From: Mariniphaga sediminis
Lineage (GTDB): Bacteria; Bacteroidota; Bacteroidia; Bacteroidales; Prolixibacteraceae
Length of the DNA: 64,000 nucleotides
Assembly (NCBI RefSeq): GCF_003573545.1
Contig: NZ_QWET01000002.1
Coordinates: 124,001-188,000 of the forward strand
Reading direction: 5' to 3'
Shown here one piece after another: positions 16,916 through 26,353 of this stretch (within the stretch, counting starts at the first letter, position 1; the number at the start of each line of letters is the position of its first letter). The notes beneath the pieces are model-generated. The model was not told the origin of the DNA. It did no database searches and saw only the letters and a list, made by a program, of their open reading frames with translations. A program made the position numbers and the translations under genes.

Positions 16916-17980
16916 ATGACAAAGGAATTACTCATAAAATTTTTGAACGACCATTGTACAGATGAAGAGTTGAAACAGGTGGTACAATGGATAAAAGAAG
17001 ACTCACTCAGCTCTGGCAGTAAAGAATGGGGTTACGGGGAATGGGAAAGTATTGAATACCAGGAAAACGAGAACCTGCCGGATGATGAAACGTTCCAATC
17101 TCTGCTTGACAGGGTCCACCACAAAATTAATATTGCGAACTATAATAAACCGTATAAGCCGGCTGTCTTGTTTACGACCTGGCTGACAAGAGCCGCTGCC
17201 ATTTTGCTGGTACCGGTTCTGGCATTTCTTATTTACACCCTTTCTCAGGTTCCGGCGAATAACTCCCAATACTCAGACTTGACTATTGATTCTCTGGAGA
17301 TAGTTGCTCCTACCGGCTCCAAAACATTCATACAATTTTCAGATGGATCGGAAGTTTTCCTGAACCACGGCAGTAAATTGAAATACCCGCAAAAATTTAC
17401 AGGTAACACAAGAGAGGTTATACTAACCGGAGAGGGATACTTTAAGATATCCCATAATCCCGAAAAACCGTTTATTGTTAAAACCAAAAACCTGGATATA
17501 AAAGCACTGGGAACAACTTTTAACGTGCATGCTTACCCTGACGAAAATATTGTTGCCACTACCCTGATTGAAGGAAAGGTGATGCTTGAGCGAAAAACAT
17601 ATTCCCAAAGGAAACAAACCATTGGGGCTATGGTGCCCGGACAGCATGTGAGTTATAAACCCGGTACAGGGGAGGTTTTCAGTTCGAAAGGAGACATCGA
17701 AAAATACATTTCGTGGAAAGACGGTAAGCTCATATTCAAACGGGACAGCCTTGTTCAGATTGCAGACAGGCTAAGCCGGTGGTATAGTGTCGATATTGAA
17801 ATAACCGATGAAGCAGCCAAAGAATTTACCTATACCGCTACCTTTGTGGATGAACCCTTATTCCATATTCTCGCATTGCTGAAAGATGCCGCCCCCATTG
17901 ACTACAGACAAATACCCCGTAAACAGCTACCCGACGGAACATTTTCAAAACAAAAAATTATTATTGAAAAAAGGAATTAA
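16916..17980 (+). CDS. FecR-family anti-sigma factor (locus A)
   Basis: A 354-residue inner-membrane anti-sigma factor. An N-terminal cytoplasmic segment (1-85) is followed by one membrane helix at about 88-109 and a periplasmic FecR domain (APTGSKTFIQFSDGSEVFLNHGS, then GEGYFKISHNPEKPFIV) with the C-terminal DUF4974-type region. It would hold an ECF sigma factor until the SusC partner, which carries an STN signalling domain, reports substrate. No sigma gene is adjacent, unlike locus B. The start at 16916 follows a terminator by 10 bp. It precedes susC by 164 bp. Confidence 0.92.
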   Translation: MTKELLIKFLNDHCTDEELKQVVQWIKEDSLSSGSKEWGYGEWESIEYQENENLPDDETFQSLLDRVHHKINIANYNKPYKPAVLFTTWLTRAAAILLVPVLAFLIYTLSQVPANNSQYSDLTIDSLEIVAPTGSKTFIQFSDGSEVFLNHGSKLKYPQKFTGNTREVILTGEGYFKISHNPEKPFIVKTKNLDIKALGTTFNVHAYPDENIVATTLIEGKVMLERKTYSQRKQTIGAMVPGQHVSYKPGTGEVFSSKGDIEKYISWKDGKLIFKRDSLVQIADRLSRWYSVDIEITDEAAKEFTYTATFVDEPLFHILALLKDAAPIDYRQIPRKQLPDGTFSKQKIIIEKRN

Positions 17981-18052
17981 CCAATAAAATATTGAGTATC
18001 TAATCAAAAAAATTAAACGCCTATGAAAGTAAACTTCTAACAAAAAACAACA

Positions 18053-18074
18053 GGGAAATGCGCTAACATTTCCC
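18053..18074 (+). other. Hairpin between fecR and susC, locus A
   Basis: GGGAAATG (18053-18060), loop CGCTAA, CATTTCCC (18067-18074). A second stem, ACCCCTGT/ACAGGGT with one bulge (18093-18100/18109-18115), follows. Locus B has the equivalent hairpin at the same place (33424-33448) with different but complementary stem bases. Confidence 0.65.
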
Positions 18075-18144
18075 CGGTATTCGTAAAAAAACACCCCTGT
18101 ATGATGGAACAGGGTATTTTCTAACTAAAAACATTTACAAAAGT

Positions 18145-21100
18145 ATGAAAAATTTTAATGAGAAGATCATGGGGAATTTTCATGTCTCCCATGCTTTAAA
18201 ACTATTGATGGTTATGAAGCTGACACTTGTACTTATATTGGTATCTACCCTCAGTATTTATGCCAACTTATCGTATGCACAAACTAAAAAGCTCACTTTA
18301 AAAATGGAAGATGTAAAAGTAGAAGACGTACTTTCCAACATCGAAAAGCAAAGTGAGTTTTACTTTTTTGTTTACAGTGAAAAAGTTATTGATGTGGAGC
18401 GAAAGGTTTCAGTTGATCTGGAAGGGCAAAATATTGAAAAGGTACTCAAAACTGTTTTTGCCGGCACCGATGTGACGTATTCCATAAGGGACAGGTTAAT
18501 CGTGCTATCCACACCTAACGTATTTGAAAATACTTCCCGTACCGCGTGGCAGCAGGTCACCGTTTCCGGAAAAGTTACAGATAACAGTAACCAACCCTTA
18601 CCCGGTGTAACGGTGATAATAAAAGGAACAACCCAGGGAACGGTTACCAATGCCGATGGAGAATATACTATAACGAATATCCCGGAGAATGCCATACTGC
18701 AATTCTCTTTTGTGGGAATGCGGGCACAGGAAATAACGGTTGGAAACCAAAAGACTATAGATGTAAAAATGGAGGAGGAAACAATTGGGTTGGGAGAAGT
18801 AGTTGCCATTGGATATGGGACGATGAAAAAAAGTGACCTGACGGGCTCTGTTGTAAGAGTTGAAATGGAACAAAAAGAAAACCAGGCAAACGTTAACCTT
18901 CTTCAATCTTTGGCCGGAACCTCGGCAGGGGTGAACATTGAGGGAAGAGGCGGCGCAGGGAGCGAACCTGCCTTTTCTGTCAGGGGACAAACATCATTAT
19001 CGGCAAGCAACCGTCCGCTTATTGTTATTGACGGAATTATTTATAATGGATCCATCGCTGACATCAACATCAATGATGTGGAATCTATAGATATTCTTAA
19101 GGATGCCAGCGCTGCGTCCGTTTATGGGTCCAGATCGGCCAATGGTGTAATGATTATTACCACTAAAAAAGGAACCTCTGAAAGTCCCGTGGTCTCATTC
19201 AACATGTATTATGGATTTCAGGACATGACCAACAACCCAATGCGGGTTATGAATGCGGATGAATTTGCAGTCAGGCTGGTTGACTGGAGCCACCAAAACC
19301 TGGTTTACCAGTGGTACACCACAAATCCAACAAGCGCAGCAGGAAGGCCTGTCCGCCCGGATGTTACAAACCGCGAGCTCGTAGCTACCTACTTAAAAAC
19401 ACAGGAGGAAAAAGACAATTACCTGGCAGGAAATGAAATTGACTGGGTAGATGAAGTGCTGCAGATAGCTCCCATGCAAAATTATAACCTAAGCCTCTCG
19501 GGAAAAAGCGGTGAAAAGGTTAATTATTTTGTATCAGGATCCTATACAGATGTGGAGGGAATTCAACTAAATGATAAATATGAAAGATTTACCCTGCGCA
19601 GTAACCTGGTGAGTGAAGTGAATGACTGGCTCTCCTTGTCTATCAACACCTCCTATTCTTATATGGATAATTCGCGTGACAATAATTCAAGTATAAATAT
19701 CGACAATGTTGCGTCCCTTGGCAATGCAAGAGTTGCAAGTCCCCTTGTAAATAATTTTATCGGAGAACCTTCGTACGATATTTACCTTGGCGGGGAATTA
19801 TTTCAACCCTACCCACTGGTTTATACATACATCGACAATTCAATCACCAGGAATCAACTGCATCTTATTGGCAACGCCAAAATAAAAATTCCATGGATTG
19901 AAGGATTGACAAATGAGGTTAACTATTCCAACATGTACACTCAGGTAGATAACAATGCTTATCATAATTACAATACGCCTTCAGGAGTTTCAAACAGGGG
20001 GCTTGCAGAAAAACATCCTTCCAGGAGCAGAGACTGGATTCTCAATAATATTGTAACATATGCCAGGACTTTTGGCGACCATCAACTGAATTCAACGTTG
20101 CTTTTCAGCAGGGAAGGCAGAACAGGAGATGCTTCATCGCTTAATGCAGAGGGATTTGACAACCAGGCCCTGGGATATAACAATATGGGGTTGGGAGAGG
20201 TTTCAACCGTTTCTTCTTCTGCATGGGAAGAAAACAGCCTTTCGTATATGGCCCGGTTAAATTATAGTTACAAATCCAGGTACATGGTTACAGGGACTAT
20301 TCGAAAAGATGGTTTCTCCGGATTTGGAGCAGAAAAAAAATGGGCAACCTTTCCTTCTCTTTCACTGGCCTGGGTATTCTCTGATGAATCATTTTTCAGC
20401 GACATGAATTTTTACTCCAAGCTGAGAGTTTCATACGGGAAGAACGGAAACCAGGGAATCGGACGTTATTCCAGCTTATCGAGAATGGGAACCCGATACT
20501 ATGTTTTTGGCCAGGCTACAGCTATCGGCCTTTATCCTTCCACTTTGGGAAATGCTGATTTGGGTTGGGAAACAACTGAATCGTATAATCTTGGGGTAGA
20601 TTTCGGATTTCTGAACAATAAAATAACAGGGTCAGTTGACGTGTATACTGCGGAAACGAAAGATGTGCTGGTTGAAAGGCAACTTCCCCGGGCAGCGGGA
20701 TACAGCAGTGTTTGGGCCAATATCGGAGGCCTTAATAACAAAGGGATTGAGCTTGAGGTAAGGTCGGTTAATGTAGATAACGGCAATTTTAAATGGGAAA
20801 GTAGTTTTATATTTTCGCTTAACAGAGACAAAATCACCAAGCTTTACGGAGAAAATGATGATGCGGATATAGGAAACCAATGGTTTGTCGGAGAACCCAT
20901 AAGCGCCATTTATGATTATAAAATGGCAGGGGGAGTATGGACAGAAGAAGAATTCTTTGCCGGAAAGATTCCATTAAAAGGCTGGTATCCGGGGCAGTTC
21001 AGATATGTCGACCAAAACCGCGACAGCCTGATCACTCCGGACTATGACAGGACAATTATTGGATACGCTGCACCAAGTTACAGGTTTAGCATAAACAATA

Positions 21101-21534
21101 CCTTGTCATATAAAAACTTCGGTTTAACTTTTCTTATTAATTCTATACAGGGAGGCGACAAATATTATTTAGCGGATAATGCGACGAATGTAAGTCCACG
21201 CTTTTACATGCAACACCGGATGAATAATTCAGCGATCAACCCCTATTGGAGGCCCGATGCCCCCACTACCAATACCACAGGAATTTATAACAATCCTCCC
21301 CAGGAGAGTGGAATTTACCAGAGCAGAAGTTTTGTCAGGCTTCAGGATATTACACTTTCCTATAACCTTGGACAGAATCTACTGGATGCCCTAAAACTCC
21401 AGAAATGCCAGTTTTATATATCCAGTAAAAATCCGTACGTCTGGACGAAGTGGCAGGGCTGGGATCCTGAGACAGGAGCAAGCGATACGCCACTCATGAG
21501 AAACATTATCGCTGGTATAAGGCTTAGTCTGTAA
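18145..21534 (+). CDS. SusC/RagA-family TonB-dependent outer-membrane transporter (locus A)
   Basis: A 1129-residue outer-membrane receptor. Order: signal peptide ending near SYAQ (residue 46 region), STN signalling domain (about 48-120, LKMEDVKVEDVLSN), carboxypeptidase-D-like domain (about 138-213, PLPGVTVIIKGTTQGT), plug with VVAIGYGTMKKSDLTGSV and DVESIDILKDASAASVYG, then the beta-barrel. The STN domain identifies a transducer that signals to FecR. It pairs with the SusD gene 24 bp downstream to import an oligosaccharide or other large nutrient. The substrate is unknown; no classical glycoside hydrolase is next to it. Confidence 0.95.
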   Translation: MKNFNEKIMGNFHVSHALKLLMVMKLTLVLILVSTLSIYANLSYAQTKKLTLKMEDVKVEDVLSNIEKQSEFYFFVYSEKVIDVERKVSVDLEGQNIEKVLKTVFAGTDVTYSIRDRLIVLSTPNVFENTSRTAWQQVTVSGKVTDNSNQPLPGVTVIIKGTTQGTVTNADGEYTITNIPENAILQFSFVGMRAQEITVGNQKTIDVKMEEETIGLGEVVAIGYGTMKKSDLTGSVVRVEMEQKENQANVNLLQSLAGTSAGVNIEGRGGAGSEPAFSVRGQTSLSASNRPLIVIDGIIYNGSIADININDVESIDILKDASAASVYGSRSANGVMIITTKKGTSESPVVSFNMYYGFQDMTNNPMRVMNADEFAVRLVDWSHQNLVYQWYTTNPTSAAGRPVRPDVTNRELVATYLKTQEEKDNYLAGNEIDWVDEVLQIAPMQNYNLSLSGKSGEKVNYFVSGSYTDVEGIQLNDKYERFTLRSNLVSEVNDWLSLSINTSYSYMDNSRDNNSSINIDNVASLGNARVASPLVNNFIGEPSYDIYLGGELFQPYPLVYTYIDNSITRNQLHLIGNAKIKIPWIEGLTNEVNYSNMYTQVDNNAYHNYNTPSGVSNRGLAEKHPSRSRDWILNNIVTYARTFGDHQLNSTLLFSREGRTGDASSLNAEGFDNQALGYNNMGLGEVSTVSSSAWEENSLSYMARLNYSYKSRYMVTGTIRKDGFSGFGAEKKWATFPSLSLAWVFSDESFFSDMNFYSKLRVSYGKNGNQGIGRYSSLSRMGTRYYVFGQATAIGLYPSTLGNADLGWETTESYNLGVDFGFLNNKITGSVDVYTAETKDVLVERQLPRAAGYSSVWANIGGLNNKGIELEVRSVNVDNGNFKWESSFIFSLNRDKITKLYGENDDADIGNQWFVGEPISAIYDYKMAGGVWTEEEFFAGKIPLKGWYPGQFRYVDQNRDSLITPDYDRTIIGYAAPSYRFSINNTLSYKNFGLTFLINSIQGGDKYYLADNATNVSPRFYMQHRMNNSAINPYWRPDAPTTNTTGIYNNPPQESGIYQSRSFVRLQDITLSYNLGQNLLDALKLQKCQFYISSKNPYVWTKWQGWDPETGASDTPLMRNIIAGIRLSL

Positions 21535-21558
21535 TTTTCTATCCAAAATCAAGGAATT

Positions 21559-23301
21559 ATGAAATCAAAAAATAATAAAGTGATGAAAGAATATTTTTAT
21601 TCGTTTACCAAAAAGTGTTTATTGACTGCAGTCATCCTGCTGTTAATGTTGCCTTCTTGTAACGAAGATATACTTCAGGAAAAACCGCTTGACTTTTTCT
21701 CTCCTGACAATGCTTTTCTGACAGAACAGGGAGTAGTGCAGGGGATTGTTGCGCTCCACGACCGTGTGCGTTCAGCCTATTATTCATTTGGTGAGTTTGG
21801 TACGATGAGCTGGAGGGTTCATGGAAGTGATTTGGGTTATATGGGAGAAGCCCCTCAGCACAATACGTATTATATCAACAGCTACCAGGATGTAAACCCG
21901 ATCAGAAGGTACGTTGTAGACACCTGGAATACAGGCTTTCAAATTATTCAATGGGCCAATGTACTTATTGAAAAAATTGGGGAACTGGACGCAGGGATAT
22001 TTCAGGACGGAGAAGCCGGAAAGAATCTGTATTTAGGCGAGGCAAGATTCTTCAGGGCTTTTGCATACCGGTACCTTGTTTCAACTTATGGTGATATTCC
22101 ACTTCTGAAAGAGCCGGTTAAAACGGCCAAGGCTGATTTTGTCAGGGACCCGGTATCGGAAATCCATAAACTGATGGAAGAAGACTTCAAATTTGCATCA
22201 GAACATTTACCCAATCCCGGAGATGAGGCTGCGCCCGGCAGAATCACAAAAGGACCGGCATTGCATTATCTTGGCGAAACATACCTGGAAAAAGGGGAAC
22301 CTCAGTTAGCTGTTGATGCACTTACTAAAGCAGTTGATAATTTTAGTTACGACCTGATGACCGAACGTTTCGGTAACCACCTCGATAAAGACATATTTGG
22401 CTCAGGAGATGCTTACTATGATCTTTTTGGATACGAGAATCACAATCGGACTGAAAACAAAGAAGCCATGTGGGTTATTCAGGTTGAGCCTTTCATACAG
22501 GGCGGAGGATTTGTTCAGGGTGCTTATATTTTCGGTCCCCGTTATTTTGATATCGGACTTACTCCTGACGGGTACCAGGCTATTCTGGGTACAATTTACG
22601 ATGGCAGGCACACCGGATATTCGGATACATTGAGTAGGGGAACAGCTAATGTGCGCGGTTCCAGCCTTGTTTATTATACCATTTGGCAAAGCGACTGGGA
22701 CAACGACACCCGTAATGCGGAGCACAATCTAAAAAGAAACATTTATTTCGATAATCCGGCCTCGGCGTATCATGGACAAAAAATCGATTTTAGCCTGTAT
22801 GATCCGCCCCGCCCGAATCCGTTGGAAGACACAACAAAATGTCTCTTCCCTGTACATACCAAATTCCTGGATCCTTTAAATTATTTCGAACAGCCCAACA
22901 GAGCGGGTGGAGGAAGGACTCACAAAGACTGGTACGCCCTGCGTTTTGCAGAAACACTGTTGCTCCGTGCAGAAGCCTATCTCGGAATAAGCAAACCGGA
23001 TTTGGCCGCTGCTGATGTAAACAGGGTAAGAGCCAGGGCAAATGCAAGCCCGGTATCTTCAGCTGCAATAGACATAGATTATATTCTGGATGAAAGGGCC
23101 AGGGAACTTTATGGAGAAGAATGGAGGCTCATTATTTTGCGGCGCACAAACAAACTCGTAGAAAGGGTTAGAAAGTACAATGACAACCCTGTCCTTCCGG
23201 GAGCTGATATAGAACCACATAATGTATTGTGGCCTATTCCGCAAAATCAAATCGACCTGAATGTGGATGCTGAATTTCCACAAAACCCTGGTTACGAATA
23301 G
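21559..23301 (+). CDS. SusD/RagB-family surface lipoprotein (locus A)
   Basis: A 580-residue lipoprotein: the N-terminal hydrophobic stretch ends in LLMLPSC, whose cysteine would be lipidated, followed by the family-typical LQEKPLDFFSPDNAF. The C-terminal RagB segment LRFAETLLLRAEAYLG, then RVRARANA and DERARELYGEEWR, is present. It forms the lid of the SusC transporter. I keep the ATG at 21559 after AAGGAATT; M9 (21583) is an alternative. Two hairpins follow the stop codon. Confidence 0.94.
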   Translation: MKSKNNKVMKEYFYSFTKKCLLTAVILLLMLPSCNEDILQEKPLDFFSPDNAFLTEQGVVQGIVALHDRVRSAYYSFGEFGTMSWRVHGSDLGYMGEAPQHNTYYINSYQDVNPIRRYVVDTWNTGFQIIQWANVLIEKIGELDAGIFQDGEAGKNLYLGEARFFRAFAYRYLVSTYGDIPLLKEPVKTAKADFVRDPVSEIHKLMEEDFKFASEHLPNPGDEAAPGRITKGPALHYLGETYLEKGEPQLAVDALTKAVDNFSYDLMTERFGNHLDKDIFGSGDAYYDLFGYENHNRTENKEAMWVIQVEPFIQGGGFVQGAYIFGPRYFDIGLTPDGYQAILGTIYDGRHTGYSDTLSRGTANVRGSSLVYYTIWQSDWDNDTRNAEHNLKRNIYFDNPASAYHGQKIDFSLYDPPRPNPLEDTTKCLFPVHTKFLDPLNYFEQPNRAGGGRTHKDWYALRFAETLLLRAEAYLGISKPDLAAADVNRVRARANASPVSSAAIDIDYILDERARELYGEEWRLIILRRTNKLVERVRKYNDNPVLPGADIEPHNVLWPIPQNQIDLNVDAEFPQNPGYE

Positions 23302-23315
23302 AACGTAAGATGTAG

Positions 23316-23356
23316 AAACAATTGGCCAAACCAGATAAACCTGGGCCGATTGTTTT
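23316..23356 (+). terminator. Terminator-like hairpin after susD (locus A)
   Basis: AAACAATTGGCC (23316-23327) pairs with GGCCGATTGTTT (23344-23355) with one G-T pair, and a short T run closes it. It lies 15 bp after the susD stop and may reduce transcription into the downstream enzyme genes. Confidence 0.65.
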
Positions 23357-23364
23357 AAGAGGGT

Positions 23365-23413
23365 ATCAACTGTTTGGATGCATCCTGAATCAGGATAAAT
23401 CCAAACAGTTGAT
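23365..23413. repeat. Nested perfect palindrome downstream of susD
   Basis: Outer 15-bp arms ATCAACTGTTTGGAT (23365-23379) and their exact complement (23399-23413) enclose an inner hairpin ATCCTG-AAT-CAGGAT (23382-23396). Such a long uninterrupted double hairpin right after the terminator could be a second terminator, an RNA-stability element or a protein site. Confidence 0.7.
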
Positions 23414-23499
23414 TCTAACCCGGGAACAGATGGGCAGGTACCGAAAAACGAATGGGAGTTTGTTTTTCTTAACACAAAGAAAAATTTAAATTATCGGTT

Positions 23500-24798
23500 A
23501 TGAATAAATACGACAACATGCACATTAAATTCTCTGCTGGTTTTCTTTATGTATTTCTTTTGACGTTGGCAGGACTGACTTTGGGTTTTCCCGTGTCCGG
23601 AAGTGCCCAAACCGCTCCGTTAAAACTCTCCACATTCGACATTGATGTCACCCCGCCAGTTGGTCATGACCTGGCCTACGATCCAATGATCCAATCGTGG
23701 GACATGGGGTTGCGTGCCAAAGGCGTTGTGTTGTCCGGAGCAGGGCAACCCATTGTATTGGTAGCAATTGACTGGATTGGCATTGATGATGCATGTTACG
23801 ACGAATTTAAACGTGCCCTTGCCTCGGCTGCCGGCACAGTGCCCGAGCGGGTGGCAGTGCACACCATTCATCAGCACGACGCACCAAGAGGCGATATACA
23901 AGATGATTTTGTTCTTGCAGCAATTCACCGCCTGGAAATGGCTGTGGTTCATTCGCTGGAAAACACCCGAACGGTCACACACATCGGGCTGGGCGAAGCA
24001 GAAGTATATAAAGTGGCTTCCAACAGGCGTATCCTGGACGTGAAAACCGATACGGTGCGGGCTCCCCGCTTCACCACCTGTCGTGATTCCGCTTTACGGG
24101 CAGAACCCGAGGGAGTAATTGACCCGATGGTGTCGGCTATAAGTTTCTGGGAAGATGAAGAGCCGATAGCCGTTATGAGCTTTTATGCGACACATCCGCA
24201 AAGCTATTACCGCACCGGGATACCCAATCCTGATTTTCCCGGCATTGCCCGGTTTTTTCGTCAGCTCGCTGTACCCAATGCGTTACACATTCATTTTACC
24301 GGTGCCGGCGGTAATATTGGTGCGGGCAAATACAATGACGGCGCTAAAGAAAACAGGCTCATTCTGGCTGAACGGTTGGCTGATGGCATAAAACGGGCCT
24401 GGGAGTCCACTGAATTGCAGCCAGTTTCAGCAAATGCTATCCACTGGGGAGTAAGGCCGGTTGTTTTACCTGCCGATACTACCAAAAACAATATCTATGT
24501 GGAACGATACAAATCCGGAAAGGCAAAGATTGATATCCAGTGTCTTTCGCTGAATAACAATGCATCTGTCCTGTTTATGCCGGGAGAGCTGTTTGTGGAA
24601 TACCAGTTGGCAGCCAAAAAAATGCGGCCAGACCTTTTTGTTACAATGGCCGCTTACGGTGATTACACCCCGGGATATATTCCAACTGTTGCCGCTTTTC
24701 CGCAACGGGGGTATGAAGTTGTTGTTTCCAAAGTAACACCCGAATCCGAAAACATATTGATGGAGGCAATGCACCAACTTTTAAACACCGGGCCCTGA
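23500..24798 (+). CDS. Exported neutral-ceramidase-fold protein
   Basis: A 432-residue protein with a signal peptide ending near GSAQ (residue 37) and a domain like the N-terminal part of neutral/alkaline ceramidase. By motif comparison the zinc ligands are kept: HTIHQHDAP (H124), ATHPQSYY (H232), MPGELFVEYQ (E363) and GYIPT (Y393). The ceramidase nucleophile motif GDVSPN is replaced by GAGGNIGAGKYN (about 268-278), without serine. The C-terminal Ig-like domain of true ceramidases is also absent. So it is probably a periplasmic metal-dependent hydrolase with another substrate. A paralogue fused to an esterase lies at 27720. Confidence 0.82.
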   Translation: MNKYDNMHIKFSAGFLYVFLLTLAGLTLGFPVSGSAQTAPLKLSTFDIDVTPPVGHDLAYDPMIQSWDMGLRAKGVVLSGAGQPIVLVAIDWIGIDDACYDEFKRALASAAGTVPERVAVHTIHQHDAPRGDIQDDFVLAAIHRLEMAVVHSLENTRTVTHIGLGEAEVYKVASNRRILDVKTDTVRAPRFTTCRDSALRAEPEGVIDPMVSAISFWEDEEPIAVMSFYATHPQSYYRTGIPNPDFPGIARFFRQLAVPNALHIHFTGAGGNIGAGKYNDGAKENRLILAERLADGIKRAWESTELQPVSANAIHWGVRPVVLPADTTKNNIYVERYKSGKAKIDIQCLSLNNNASVLFMPGELFVEYQLAAKKMRPDLFVTMAAYGDYTPGYIPTVAAFPQRGYEVVVSKVTPESENILMEAMHQLLNTGP

Positions 24799-24893
24799 CA
24801 ATCAAAATTTAAAACTTAAAAAAACGAACAAACCCTTTCTGAATTTCAGCCTGAAATAAACAAATTACTTATCTGCTAACGAATAAATAAATT

Positions 24894-26273
24894 ATGAGAC
24901 CTATATCTTTATTTGCCCTTTCCATTATAATGTTTGGGGCAGGATGTGTTGATTCAAACAAAAAAGAAACAAACGGCTCCGCTGTTACGGAAAAAAAACA
25001 ATTAACCGCCCAACATTACTACTCAGGTTTTCCACTGGCCCACGACACCTACAACACCATTACCACTGCCAGCGACGGACGGGTTTACTACTGCCTCTCC
25101 TCCCAGTCGATTGATATCGGCGGACAATACTACGTGTACGATCCCAAAACTGATAAAATAGAACACCTGGGCGACATCACAGAAATATGTGGAGAAGCAG
25201 GTGCCAAAGCCATTCCGCAGGGAAAGTCTCACTCCAATTTTTATGAAAGTAAAGGAAAACTCTATGTATCTACCCATGCCGGGTACTATGAAATGATTGA
25301 CGGCATGGAGATGATGGTTCAAAACGCGCCCGAAGGTTATAAACTATATCCCGGGGGACATATCGTTTCCTATGATTTAGCCACCGGCAAGTTTGAAGAC
25401 CTGGCCATCCTGCCACAAGGGGAAGCCATTGTAACCATGACAATGGACACCCTGCGCCAGCATATTTATTCCATTTCATGGCCTTACGGATACCTGTTCC
25501 ATTACGATGTAAAAAAAGATGAATTAAAAAACCTCGGAAAAGTATCTGCCAACGGAGAAGCCGGGAAGCCGGGAGAAGACTACCGCGTGTTGTGCCGTTC
25601 CATGGTGGTTGACCCACGTGACGGGATCGTTTACTTCTCTACCTCCGAAGGGGACATTTTATCTTACCATCCCGATTGGGATTCTATTAAAAAAGTTGAG
25701 GGCGTAGATTTGAAGCTCGACTATTTTGGGAAATACGACCCCACCCGTCCCGGCAGTATGCAGTACAACTGGAGGCGTATTGTCTGGTACCCCGAAGAAA
25801 ATGTGGCTTACGGAGTCCATGGGAATTCCGGGTATTTATTCCGGTTCGACCCCAAAGAAGCAACCGTCGAAATTGTGCAACGCATAACTTCCGAACCATC
25901 TCAAAAAAGCGGGATGTTCGATTATTTTAGTTACGGCTACCTGGGATTTGACCTTGGCCCTGACGGGGAAACAATTTATTACCTGACCGGCGGTCCCATA
26001 TACATCGACGGGAAAAGGGTGAAAGGTGTTGAGGAAATAGCCATGGGGGCAGCGCGCGGACTTGAAAACCTTCACCTGGTTACCTTCCACATCCCTACCA
26101 ATACTTACACCGACCACGGGCCCATATTTTATGAAGATGGTAGCAGGCCAATCTATGTAAATTCAATTGCTGTCGGAAAAGACGGAACGGTTTATACGCT
26201 GGCCAGGTTTAAACACGAAGGTAAAGAAATTGAAGATTTTGTAAAAATTCAAAATCCCTTTGGAAACCAATAA
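24894..26273 (+). CDS. Lipoprotein beta-propeller of unknown function
   Basis: A 459-residue predicted lipoprotein: SIIMFGAGC places the lipidated cysteine at 18. The rest shows repeated beta-strand units such as GRVYYCLSSQS, GKLYVSTHAGYY, GIVYFSTSEGDI and VAYGVHGNSGYLFRFD, spaced about 45-60 residues, as in YncE/SMP-30-like propellers. It carries no catalytic motif I recognise. Its place between the ceramidase-fold protein and the Tat-exported aminotransferase-like gene suggests it binds or processes the same nutrient in the periplasm or on the outer membrane. Confidence 0.75.
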   Translation: MRPISLFALSIIMFGAGCVDSNKKETNGSAVTEKKQLTAQHYYSGFPLAHDTYNTITTASDGRVYYCLSSQSIDIGGQYYVYDPKTDKIEHLGDITEICGEAGAKAIPQGKSHSNFYESKGKLYVSTHAGYYEMIDGMEMMVQNAPEGYKLYPGGHIVSYDLATGKFEDLAILPQGEAIVTMTMDTLRQHIYSISWPYGYLFHYDVKKDELKNLGKVSANGEAGKPGEDYRVLCRSMVVDPRDGIVYFSTSEGDILSYHPDWDSIKKVEGVDLKLDYFGKYDPTRPGSMQYNWRRIVWYPEENVAYGVHGNSGYLFRFDPKEATVEIVQRITSEPSQKSGMFDYFSYGYLGFDLGPDGETIYYLTGGPIYIDGKRVKGVEEIAMGAARGLENLHLVTFHIPTNTYTDHGPIFYEDGSRPIYVNSIAVGKDGTVYTLARFKHEGKEIEDFVKIQNPFGNQ

Positions 26274-26353
26274 CCGGAGAACAGCCATCGTAAAAAATGT
26301 TTGTTTGACATTTATAACAATGACTAAAAAATAACTATCTTAAAAATAAAAAA

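Noticed and set aside
16695-16922. 75-codon minus-strand ORF between carB and fecR
   Set aside because: It translates through the terminator palindrome and has no recognisable features.
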